In this document: positions 1-5,522 of the stretch, in pieces
How the letters are laid out: each line of letters opens with the position of its first letter
How positions within the stretch are numbered: position 1 is the first letter of the stretch
Origin: Candidatus Competibacteraceae bacterium
Lineage (GTDB): Bacteria > Pseudomonadota > Gammaproteobacteria > Competibacterales > Competibacteraceae
Direction of reading: 5' to 3'
Length of the DNA: 5,522 nucleotides
Assembly: GCA_020445005.1 (NCBI GenBank)
Contig: JAGRHM010000235.1
Coordinates: 1 to 5,522 of the forward strand
Notes under the pieces: generated by a model
Told to the model about the DNA's origin: nothing
The model's input: only the letters and a program-made list of their open reading frames with translations
The model's database searches: none
Position numbers and translations under genes: made by a program

Positions 1-1279
1 CCCGCACGGCCTTGCCTTCCGAGCGGGGGATTTCGCCGGTCTGTTTAACCACAACCCTGGCCGTAACGCCGATGAAGTCCTTGATGTCTTTCTGGGCCTT
101 ATGCGCGACCCGGTCCATCGCAGCCTGACCTTGCGCGGCTAGGGGTGGGCTGCCTTCGACATTGACGGTGAGCATATCGAGATTGCCCTTGCGGAACACT
201 TCCAATTGATAGAACGGCGAGAGCGTTTCGGTTTGCATGAGGATCGCCTCCACTTGGGAGGGGAAGACATTAACGCCGCGAATAATCAGCATATCGTCAG
301 TGCGGCCGGTGACGCGCTTCATGCGGACATGCGTGCGACCGCAACGGCAGGGCGCGGGGTCAAGCACCGATACATCGCGCGTCCGGTAGCGAATCACCGG
401 GAAGGCTTCCTTGGTCAGCGAGGTGATGACGATTTCGCCCGGCTCACCGTAGGGAATCGGTTGTCCCGTGTTGACATCCACGGCTTCGATCAGGAAATGA
501 TCCTCAAAGACATGCAGACCGTTCTTGGCTTCAATGCATTCAATGCCCACGCCGGGGCCGATCACTTCGGAGAGGCCGTAGATGTCGATGGCGTCGATGC
601 CCAAGCGCGACTCCAGTTCATAGCGCATCTCTTCGGTCCAGGGCTCCGCGCCGAAGATGCCAACCTGCAAAGGCAACTTGCGCAGGTCGACTTTCATGTC
701 CTCAGCGGTTTCGGCAATGTTCAGCGCGTAGGAGGGGGTGCAGGACAGTCCGGTGGGTTCAAAGTCGCGGATGAGCATGATTTGGCGCTGAGTTTGGCCG
801 CCGGAAATGGGGGTCACCATAACGCCCAACTCCTCTGCGCCGTAATGCAGTCCCAAACCGCCGGTGAACAGCCCATAGCCATAGGCATTATGCAGCCGGT
901 CGCCAGGCCGCATGCCGGCGGCGGCCAGACTGCGCGCTATAACCCGCGCCCAGGTGCGCACATCGCGGCGGGTATAGCCCACTACGGTGGGTTTACCGGT
1001 GGTGCCGCTGGAAGCGTGAATGCGCACAACCTGATCCGTAGGCACGGCGAACATGCCAAAGGGATAGTTTTCGCGCAAGTTTTCCTTCTTGGTGAAGGGC
1101 AACAGGCGCACGTCAGCCACAGATTGGATATGTTGTGGTTTGACGCCCAGTTCATCCATCGCTTCGCGGTAGTAGGGAACGGTTTGATAACACCGTTCAA
1201 CCGTGGCGCGCAGGCGACGCACTTGCAGTTCCTGAAGTTCCTCGCGGGGTAGGGTTTCTTGTTCAATATCCAGAATCAT
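1..1279 (-). CDS. paaK: Phenylacetate-CoA ligase (3' end cut by window edge)
   Basis: The enzyme activates phenylacetate, or a close aromatic acid, to its CoA thioester through an acyl-adenylate, using ATP, in the cytoplasm. I translated 426 codons from the ATG at 1279-1277; the frame stays open to base 1. Motifs of the adenylate-forming family appear in order: P-loop SSGTTGKPT (residues 90-98), the PaaK-typical [11 protein letters not shown] (133-143), FGAEPW (209-214), DIYGLSE (232-238), YRTRD (298-302), hinge [16 protein letters not shown] (325-340) and the C-terminal PRSEGK with the presumed catalytic Lys423. Family members are about 430-440 residues, so only a few C-terminal residues are missing. 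A weak GGAA Shine-Dalgarno lies 8 nt before the start. It is divergent from the lipid operon; no other paa gene is visible. Exact substrate (phenylacetate versus a substituted aryl acid) is not shown by the sequence. Confidence 0.95.
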   Translation of the reverse strand, partial: MILDIEQETLPREELQELQVRRLRATVERCYQTVPYYREAMDELGVKPQHIQSVADVRLLPFTKKENLRENYPFGMFAVPTDQVVRIHASSGTTGKPTVVGYTRRDVRTWARVIARSLAAAGMRPGDRLHNAYGYGLFTGGLGLHYGAEELGVMVTPISGGQTQRQIMLIRDFEPTGLSCTPSYALNIAETAEDMKVDLRKLPLQVGIFGAEPWTEEMRYELESRLGIDAIDIYGLSEVIGPGVGIECIEAKNGLHVFEDHFLIEAVDVNTGQPIPYGEPGEIVITSLTKEAFPVIRYRTRDVSVLDPAPCRCGRTHVRMKRVTGRTDDMLIIRGVNVFPSQVEAILMQTETLSPFYQLEVFRKGNLDMLTVNVEGSPPLAAQGQAAMDRVAHKAQKDIKDFIGVTARVVVKQTGEIPRSEGKAVR

Positions 1280-1359
1280 GGGATGAGTTCCATTTTTGGC
1301 TCGGTTTCAGTATCCGGTAGATGAAGACAATGGCGGAATCGCTGCATTGGCAGACGCCC

Positions 1360-1378
1360 ATTTTAGTGAATGATTGTA
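1360..1378 (-). promoter_or_regulatory. Possible -10 elements for paaK
   Basis: On the minus strand, TACAAT (1378-1373) and TAAAAT (1365-1360) each match the sigma70 -10 consensus at five of six positions. They would give a leader of roughly 75-90 nt before paaK. Neither has a convincing -35 box at 16-18 nt, so if real the promoter may need an activator or have a different start. This is a weak call from consensus matching only. Confidence 0.2.
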
Positions 1379-1417
1379 GTAGAAAAGGTGCGAATTCGAT
1401 TATGTAGACGGTATCCA

Positions 1418-1446
1418 TTGACGAGAGAATGTGCTTAAACTTTAGT
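1418..1446 (+). promoter_or_regulatory. Candidate sigma70 promoter of the lipid operon
   Basis: TTGACG (1418-1423, five of six to the -35 consensus) is followed after a 17-nt spacer by TTTAGT (1441-1446, four of six, lacking the important second-position A). Transcription would begin near 1453, about 30 nt before the first gene. Position and spacing are right, but the -10 is poor, so this is tentative. It lies in the 204-nt divergent gap shared with paaK. The gap also holds an 8-bp palindrome CGAATTCG (1391-1398), too short to call an operator. Confidence 0.33.
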
Positions 1447-1483
1447 GGATTTTTGAATCACGACCGACCGAGCACTACATGTC

Positions 1484-2116
1484 ATGAACGATGTGAACAG
1501 CAACCGTCGTCCCATCAGGGCGCGGTCCAGCGCATGGGCGCAAAAACTGGCCTCGTTTTTTATAAAAAACCGGATTTCGCCCAATCAGATTTCAGTGGCC
1601 AGCGTTTTTTTCGCTGCGTTCGGCGTCATACTGTTGATGGCATATCCGGTTCCGGCTGGATTAATCGGATGCGCCGCGGCGATTCAGGGCAGACTGCTTT
1701 GCAATCTGCTCGATGGCATGGTTGCGATTGAAGGCGGCAGGCAGTCGGTTCTGGGACCGTTGTTTAACGAATTTCCCGATCGCATCGCTGATTCCATGCT
1801 GATCGTGGCTCTGGGTTATGCATCCAACCTCCCGGCCCTGGGCTGGCTGGGCGCTCTGTCGGCGGTATTGACCGCGTATGTGCGGGTTTTCGGTGGCTCG
1901 CTGGGTTTACCGCAGGACTTCCGCGGCCCAATGGCCAAGCCGCAGCGCATGGCGACGATGACAGTGGGTTGCCTGATGGGTGCCCTGGAGCTGGTCCTGG
2001 CAGGGACTGTCTATACGCTTGGAGTCGCTTGCGCGGTGATTGCGGCAGGCTCCCTGGCGACCTGCGCGACCCGATCCTGGGCGATCGCCCAATGGTTGCA
2101 AGGGAAGGGGGCCTGA
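1484..2116 (+). CDS. CDP-alcohol phosphatidyltransferase family membrane protein with variant motif
   Basis: Predicted integral membrane enzyme that moves a phosphatidyl group from CDP-diacylglycerol to an alcohol, releasing CMP. The 210-residue protein fits the family's size. The signature spacing DxxDGxxARx8Gx3Dx3D is kept exactly over residues 74-99, but reads N74, D77-G78, A81-I82, G91, N95, D99: the first and third Asp are Asn and the Arg is Ile. As I recall, E. coli YnbA also has Asn at both Asp positions, so this may be a subfamily trait. SPNQIS (32-37) and AKPQRM (151-156) match other conserved family patches. About five or six hydrophobic segments follow residue 36. The start is forced: TGA at 1454 closes the frame upstream and the next Met is residue 52. 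No strong Shine-Dalgarno is seen (only GAG at 1470). The alcohol acceptor is unknown. It is the first gene of a three-gene lipid operon. Confidence 0.88.
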   Translation: MNDVNSNRRPIRARSSAWAQKLASFFIKNRISPNQISVASVFFAAFGVILLMAYPVPAGLIGCAAAIQGRLLCNLLDGMVAIEGGRQSVLGPLFNEFPDRIADSMLIVALGYASNLPALGWLGALSAVLTAYVRVFGGSLGLPQDFRGPMAKPQRMATMTVGCLMGALELVLAGTVYTLGVACAVIAAGSLATCATRSWAIAQWLQGKGA

Positions 2117-2118
2117 GG
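2105..2118 (+). promoter_or_regulatory. Ribosome binding site deciding the acyltransferase start
   Basis: A purine run AAGGGGG (2105-2111) lies 9 nt before the ATG at 2121, with GAGG (2115-2118) closer in. This supports translation from 2121 rather than from the in-frame ATG at 2040, which lies deep inside the preceding gene and would add 27 basic, proline-rich residues unlike the family. Confidence 0.6.
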
Positions 2119-2120
2119 TC

Positions 2121-2723
2121 ATGTGGCTGGCGACGCTCCTGATCGGTTTAACGCGAGCGTTGGTGGGCGCCACCCCACGCTGGGTGGGCTCTTCCGCGCC
2201 TTCGCACGCGCAAAAGATCTACTTTGCGAATCATTCCAGTCATATCGACACGCTCGCGCTATGGTCCGCCTTGCCGGCAGATTTACGGATCAGGACGCGT
2301 CCAGTAGCGGCGGCGGACTATTGGAGCCAGGGTTCCTTCCGTAAGCTGGTCGCGGTGCGGGCGCTGAACGCCGTATTGATTGAAAGAACGCGCGGTGATA
2401 ACGGCGTCGATCCATTGCAACCCTTAATCAAAGTGTTGGAACAAGGCGACTCGCTGATTTTTTTCCCCGAGGGCGCCCGCCACAGACAGGCCCTGCCCGG
2501 CCCTTTCAAAGCGGGCTTGTATTACCTTGCCATGCGCTTTCCGAATGTGGAGCTGGTGCCGGTTTATCTGGAAAATCTTCACCGGTGCCTGCCGAAGGGA
2601 AGCTGGTTTCCCGTGCCGTTGATCTGCACGGTTCGTTTTGGTCCTGTCTTGCCGCGCATCGCCGATGAAAGCAAGGCGGCGTTTCTGGAGCGCGCGCGCA
2701 ACGCTATCGCGGCGCTAGCATGA
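2121..2723 (+). CDS. Lysophospholipid acyltransferase (PlsC/LPLAT family), short form
   Basis: Predicted 1-acylglycerol-3-phosphate acyltransferase-like enzyme that adds a fatty acyl chain to a lysophospholipid, most simply making phosphatidate at the inner membrane. The 200-residue protein carries the family blocks in order: NHSSHID (37-43, catalytic Hx4D with H38 and D43), a block II-like region ending in IERTRGD (87-93), FPEGARH (115-121, the substrate-binding EGTR block with Ala for Thr) and VPVYLEN (146-152). It is shorter than typical PlsC (about 240 residues), with a short hydrophobic N-terminus (residues 2-10) as the only obvious membrane segment. It starts 4 nt after the stop of the phosphatidyltransferase gene, and its stop overlaps the next start, so the three are almost certainly cotranscribed. 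Family membership is secure. The acceptor (lysophosphatidate or another lysolipid) is inferred from the downstream CdsA homologue. Confidence 0.9.
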   Translation: MWLATLLIGLTRALVGATPRWVGSSAPSHAQKIYFANHSSHIDTLALWSALPADLRIRTRPVAAADYWSQGSFRKLVAVRALNAVLIERTRGDNGVDPLQPLIKVLEQGDSLIFFPEGARHRQALPGPFKAGLYYLAMRFPNVELVPVYLENLHRCLPKGSWFPVPLICTVRFGPVLPRIADESKAAFLERARNAIAALA

Positions 2724-3664
2724 CAGCGCACCACACGTTTTTCTGGCTCATGGGCGGCATGGTCGCCCTTTTGTTGACGGCATCGATAATAGGCTGGCTT
2801 TTGGGCCAGCGCGTCAGCCATGAGAACGAGCGGGCGACCATCGATAACCTGAATGCGCGCATTCGGGCCTGGTGGGTCATGGTCGCGATATTCGCGATGG
2901 CGTTTCTGCTGGGCAAGCTCGCCACTCTTCTCATGTTTTCGCTCGTTTCATTTTTGGCATTGCGAGAATTTCTTACCCTGACGCCGACACGATCCGGTGA
3001 TCATCGCGCACTGTCGCTGGCCTTTTTTGTGTTCATACCCGTGCAGTATTACCTGATCGGGATCGCGTGGTATGGCTTATTTTCGATTTTTATTCCGGTG
3101 TACGGCTTTCTCCTGTTACCTTCCTTTTCCGTACTTGCCGAGGATTCCGAGTCTTTTCTAGAGCGGTGCGCGAAAATCCAGTGGGGCGTGATGCTGACGA
3201 TCTATTGCATCAGTCATGTGCCCGCTTTGTTGCTGCTCGATATTCCCGGCTATGCGGGACGGAATGCGCTGCTGTTGTTTTACCTGTTGCTCGTGGTGCA
3301 GATGAGCGATGTGCTTCAGTATGTGTTCGGCAAGCTGCTGGGCAAGACTTTGATTGCTCCGGTCGTGAGTCCAGCAAAGACCGTGGAGGGTTTTATCGGG
3401 GGCGTGGTCGGCGCTACGCTGATCGGGGCCGGCATGTGGTGGATAACACCCTTCACGCTTTTGCAAGCCGCAGGTATAGCGTTTGTGATAGTCATCATGG
3501 GTTTCCTGGGCGGATTGGTGCTTTCGGCGGTGAAGAGGAGTCTGGGCACGAAGGATTGGGGGACGATGATCAAGGGGCACGGCGGTATCCTGGACCGGAT
3601 GGATTCAGTCAGTTTCGCGGCGCCCCTGTTTTTTCATCTGACGCGATATTTTTTCGCGCCTTAA
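2720..3664 (+). CDS. cdsA: Phosphatidate cytidylyltransferase (CdsA family; CDP-diacylglycerol synthase)
   Basis: Predicted membrane enzyme converting phosphatidate and CTP to CDP-diacylglycerol and pyrophosphate. The 314-residue protein has about eight or nine hydrophobic segments and the full CdsA signature at residues 269-295: S269, K272-R273, K278-D279, KGHGG (285-289) and DRMD (292-295). Upstream family residues are also present: D197 in SDVLQY, and SPAKTVEG (217-224). It starts inside an ATGA overlap with the acyltransferase stop and has no purine-rich ribosome site in front, so translation probably depends on coupling. It is somewhat longer than E. coli CdsA (285 residues), with an extra N-terminal membrane segment (about 7-28). 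It may be a second, dedicated paralogue (compare E. coli YnbB, which is also paired with a CDP-alcohol phosphotransferase) rather than the essential housekeeping CdsA. The window cannot tell which. Confidence 0.93.
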   Translation: MTAHHTFFWLMGGMVALLLTASIIGWLLGQRVSHENERATIDNLNARIRAWWVMVAIFAMAFLLGKLATLLMFSLVSFLALREFLTLTPTRSGDHRALSLAFFVFIPVQYYLIGIAWYGLFSIFIPVYGFLLLPSFSVLAEDSESFLERCAKIQWGVMLTIYCISHVPALLLLDIPGYAGRNALLLFYLLLVVQMSDVLQYVFGKLLGKTLIAPVVSPAKTVEGFIGGVVGATLIGAGMWWITPFTLLQAAGIAFVIVIMGFLGGLVLSAVKRSLGTKDWGTMIKGHGGILDRMDSVSFAAPLFFHLTRYFFAP

Positions 3665-3675
3665 ATTAGATGAGC

Positions 3676-3710
3676 AAGATCAACCACCTTCGGTCGAAGG
3701 TCGTGATTTT
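3676..3710 (+). terminator. Stem-loop after the lipid operon, candidate terminator
   Basis: ACCTTCG (3686-3692) is the exact reverse complement of CGAAGGT (3695-3701 with a minimal loop), giving a stem of 6 bp with a four-base loop. Outside a small internal loop, AAGATCA (3676-3682) can pair with TGATTTT (3704-3710) with one G-U pair. The structure starts 12 nt after the cdsA-family stop and lies between convergent operons. The T-run is only four bases and falls in the outer stem, so termination efficiency is uncertain. A second T-run, TTTTT, occurs at 3732-3736. The remainder of the 159-nt gap (3665-3823) shows nothing else I can support. Confidence 0.42.
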
Positions 3711-3823
3711 CCTTGCTAAGCTTATCGTTAGTTTTTCCTTCCTCAACTGCGCTATGTCCCTGAAATTGCCCCTTACTCGTTCGGAAAGAGGCGTCTCATC
3801 GGACTTCCAGCGCCCTCAAAGGA

Positions 3824-4537
3824 TCAATGATTTCCTGGATGACTTCGTGCGGGAACTTCAGCGCCGCCAGAGATGCTCCTGGAAAGGCCGGGCAGGGTTT
3901 CAGTGAGTAAATCGTAGCCAAGATCGCGCAGATGTTGATTTAAGGCGGAGGGATCAGCGGCGCGGTAGCGAACGACCGCAATTCGTAGGCCGGTTTGATC
4001 GGGATGCAAGGGGGAAACGACGGTGGCAATGTAGCCGCCGGCTTCGTTGATCCGGCTTAACAACCGGCTTAATTGCCCGGTGGCGTCGGGCAAATGTACG
4101 GTAATGCGCGTTGCGTCCTCCATCATGCAACCGGTGATTTCCAGAAAGAAGTCCAGCACATCTTCATGGGTGAGGATGCCGACCAGTTGACCGTTGCTTT
4201 CAACAACGGGCAGACAGCCGATCTTTTCCTGACGCAGTAGACGAGCGGCTTCTTCAACCAGAGTATCGGGGGTGCAAGTGATGACTTTGGCGCGCATCAC
4301 TTTAGCGGCTGTAAGCTTGCCCAACAGATAGTTGGCCTCGCCCACGGAGAGCGTGGTAATGGGGGAGGGGGAGACACGCTCCAGATCATGCGAGGTGACA
4401 AGTCCCACCAGATGACCCTCGCACACAACCGGCAGATGGCGAATATGATAATCTCGCATCAAAGCCGCTAACTGCGGCAAGCGCGTGTCTTCAGTGACCT
4501 GCAATACCCCGCGAGTCATAATCCGGTCTACATACAT
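3824..4537 (-). CDS. Tandem CBS domain plus ACT domain protein (AcuB-like)
   Basis: The cytoplasmic 237-residue protein has CBS domain 1 at about 3-57 (MTRGVLQV near the start; IRHLPVV 32-38; LVGLVTSHDL 43-52), CBS domain 2 at about 78-135 (KVMRAKVITC 79-88; IGCLPVVE 106-113; LVGILTHEDVLDFF 118-131) and an ACT-like domain from about 143 (RITVHLPD, then LSRLLSRINEAGGYI) to about 215. A polar tail of about 20 residues follows. CBS pairs usually bind adenine nucleotides and ACT domains bind small ligands such as amino acids, so a sensor or regulatory role is likely, with no catalytic motif seen. The architecture matches Bacillus AcuB, but the function here is unproven. It starts 19 nt after livF with AGGTGA (4541-4546) 3 nt before the ATG, so it is the last gene of the liv operon. 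Its 3' end converges on the lipid operon. Confidence 0.9.
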   Translation of the reverse strand: MYVDRIMTRGVLQVTEDTRLPQLAALMRDYHIRHLPVVCEGHLVGLVTSHDLERVSPSPITTLSVGEANYLLGKLTAAKVMRAKVITCTPDTLVEEAARLLRQEKIGCLPVVESNGQLVGILTHEDVLDFFLEITGCMMEDATRITVHLPDATGQLSRLLSRINEAGGYIATVVSPLHPDQTGLRIAVVRYRAADPSALNQHLRDLGYDLLTETLPGLSRSISGGAEVPARSHPGNH

Positions 4538-4556
4538 GATTCACCTGTTTCCACTC

Positions 4557-5339
4557 TTAATATCCTAAATAAGCCCGGCGCACATCGTCATCGGCTAGCA
4601 AGTCTGCGGCGGGCGCGGTTTTGACAATACGACCGGTTTCCAGAATATAGCCGCGCCCGGCAATAGCCAGGGCTGCGCGGGCATTTTGCTCGACCAGCAG
4701 AATGGTGACGCCCTCGGCATTCAGCTCGACAATCACCCGGAAAATCTCGTCAACCAGCAAGGGAGCCAAACCCATTGAAGGTTCATCCAGCAGTAACAGG
4801 CGTGGTCGTCCGAGCAGGGCGCGGCCAATAGCCAACATTTGTTGCTGACCGCCCGATAGCGTGCCGGCCAGTTGCTGGCAGCGTTCCTGAAGAATCGGAA
4901 AGAGATGGTAAACCCGCTCCATTTCCTTCCGTACCCAGTTGGCATCATGATGCTGGCGATAAGCGCCCAAGCGTAGATTGTCCTCGACGCTGAGTGGAGC
5001 AAATACCTGGCGACCCTCCGGCACCTGGCAAATACCGGCGGTAACAATGCGGTGCGCGGGCCAGTGCGTGATGTCATTGCCGGCGAAGCGGATGGTCCCA
5101 GCGCTGGGCGGATGCAAGCCGGACAGGGTATGCAGCAGAGTGGTTTTTCCCGCGCCGTTGCCGCCGACCAAAGCCACCAGTTCACCAGTGTGAACACTCA
5201 GGCTGATACCATTGATGACCTGTACCTGCCCATAGCGACCGTGCAAGTGGCTGACTTCCAGCAAGGGTGCATCAGTAGACTTTTCTTTTACTGCCTGCTG
5301 CCTGGAATCTAGCGCCGGACGCTTGTCATCAAACCGCAT
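4557..5339 (-). CDS. livF: Branched-chain amino acid-type ABC transporter ATP-binding protein LivF
   Basis: One of two ATPases that drive a Liv-type (HAAT) importer on the cytoplasmic face of the inner membrane. With the start at 5339 the protein has 260 residues: Walker A GGNGAGKT (59-66), Q-loop Q105 in the LivF-typical [10 protein letters not shown] (104-113), signature LSGGQQQ (161-167), Walker B LLLLDEP (181-187; D185, E186) and VEQN (216-219) where many ABC proteins have the H-loop His, which is usual for LivF. A more upstream in-frame ATG at 5369 was rejected because an excellent Shine-Dalgarno falls between the two. Even so, the first 25 or so residues (polar, charged) extend beyond the usual LivF length of about 235. 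It overlaps livG by 11 nt. The transported substrate may be a branched-chain amino acid, an amide or an aromatic acid; the ATPase does not reveal it. Confidence 0.94.
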   Translation of the reverse strand: MRFDDKRPALDSRQQAVKEKSTDAPLLEVSHLHGRYGQVQVINGISLSVHTGELVALVGGNGAGKTTLLHTLSGLHPPSAGTIRFAGNDITHWPAHRIVTAGICQVPEGRQVFAPLSVEDNLRLGAYRQHHDANWVRKEMERVYHLFPILQERCQQLAGTLSGGQQQMLAIGRALLGRPRLLLLDEPSMGLAPLLVDEIFRVIVELNAEGVTILLVEQNARAALAIAGRGYILETGRIVKTAPAADLLADDDVRRAYLGY

Positions 5340-5522
5340 ATTGCACCGCTCCTCCCAGATAGGCAGCAATGACGCGGGGATTCGCTTGAATCTCTGCGGG
5401 TGAGCCTTCGGCCAGGACGCTGCCGTAGTCGAGCACCAGCAGACGATCCGAGATGCTCATGACCAGTGGCATGTGATGTTCGACCAGAAGCACCGTAACG
5501 CCGGTCGCGCGGATGCGGGCGA
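5329..5522 (-). CDS. livG: Liv-type ABC transporter ATP-binding protein LivG, C-terminal fragment (5' part outside window)
   Basis: The last 64 residues of an ABC ATPase are readable from the window edge to the TGA at 5331-5329. They contain the beta strand TVLLVEHHM with the H-loop His (LivG-type EHDM, here EHHM), then [18 protein letters not shown] and [11 protein letters not shown], the standard LivG ending, with a short AVQYAV tail. The VEHHM motif sets it apart from LivF (VEQN). It would form the nucleotide-binding pair with LivF. Its stop overlaps the livF start by 11 nt, showing translational coupling. Walker A, signature and Walker B lie outside the window, as presumably do the permeases and binding protein. 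Confidence 0.9.
   Translation of the reverse strand, partial: ARIRATGVTVLLVEHHMPLVMSISDRLLVLDYGSVLAEGSPAEIQANPRVIAAYLGGAVQYAV
5349..5356 (-). promoter_or_regulatory. Strong ribosome binding site for livF
   Basis: On the minus strand GGGAGGAG lies 9 nt before the ATG at 5339-5337, inside the last codons of livG. It fixes the livF start at 5339 and makes the longer start at 5369 unlikely. Confidence 0.75.

Noticed and set aside
206..1252. Long plus-strand open frame of 348 codons opposite paaK
   Set aside because: It is fully antisense to a gene with all PaaK motifs, its translation (His-, Gly- and Ala-rich) resembles no family I know, and it has no plausible ribosome site. It is a by-product of GC-rich codon bias.
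1461..1472. Short tandem CGAC-CGAC-CGAG before the first lipid gene
   Set aside because: Too short to be a meaningful repeat or regulator site; expected by chance in GC-rich DNA.
2040..2120. Upstream in-frame start adding 27 residues to the acyltransferase
   Set aside because: The added residues are the preceding gene read in another frame and unlike the LPLAT family. A good purine-rich ribosome site precedes the ATG at 2121.
3067..3669. 200-codon plus-strand frame inside the cdsA-family gene, and the antisense frames at 3158-3580 and 4978-5312
   Set aside because: All lie within genes with clear family motifs, and their translations show no domain. They are shadow frames.
3670..3906. Small plus-strand frame of 78 codons just after the cdsA-family gene, with a short hydrophobic stretch
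   Set aside because: It has no ribosome site, covers the stem-loop, and its second half is antisense to the end of the CBS-ACT gene. No recognisable domain. It is most likely the open 3' flank of the operon.
5340..5369. Upstream in-frame ATG for livF at 5369
   Set aside because: The strong ribosome site at 5349-5356 would then lie inside the coding sequence, and the overlap with livG would grow to 41 nt. The start at 5339 is better placed.

Overview
The window is chromosomal DNA of moderately high GC content. Its gene families (PaaK, LivF/LivG, a CBS-ACT protein, CdsA-family and CDP-alcohol phosphotransferase enzymes) and tight operon packing fit a beta- or gammaproteobacterium. The genus cannot be decided from this sequence. 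No tRNA, rRNA, CRISPR array, transposase or IS end was seen.

Layout from left to right: (1) 1-1279, minus strand: phenylacetate-CoA ligase (paaK), complete at its N-terminus and cut by the window edge only a few residues before its end. (2) 1280-1483: a divergent promoter region. (3) 1484-3664, plus strand: a compact three-gene operon for membrane lipid synthesis. It encodes a CDP-alcohol phosphatidyltransferase, a PlsC-type lysophospholipid acyltransferase and a CdsA-family phosphatidate cytidylyltransferase. The genes are separated by 4 nt and then overlap by 4 nt (ATGA). (4) 3665-3823: a convergent intergenic region with a stem-loop that is a plausible terminator. (5) 3824-5522, minus strand: the 3' end of a branched-chain-amino-acid-type ABC transporter operon, livG (partial) then livF, followed by a protein with two CBS domains and an ACT domain. 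livG and livF overlap by 11 nt, and livF is 19 nt from the CBS-ACT gene.

The outer minus-strand genes read as a ligand uptake and acyl-CoA activation neighbourhood: a Liv-type importer, a nucleotide- or ligand-sensing CBS-ACT protein, and a ligase that makes the CoA thioester of phenylacetate or a related aromatic acid. The plus-strand trio sits between them in the opposite orientation. In principle it encodes three consecutive steps: lysophosphatidate to phosphatidate, phosphatidate to CDP-diacylglycerol, and CDP-diacylglycerol plus an alcohol to a phospholipid. Its final enzyme carries a variant of the family's metal-binding motif, with Asn at the first and third Asp positions. That makes the trio the most interesting part of the window, because its product cannot be assigned from sequence. 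No wholly new system is evident.
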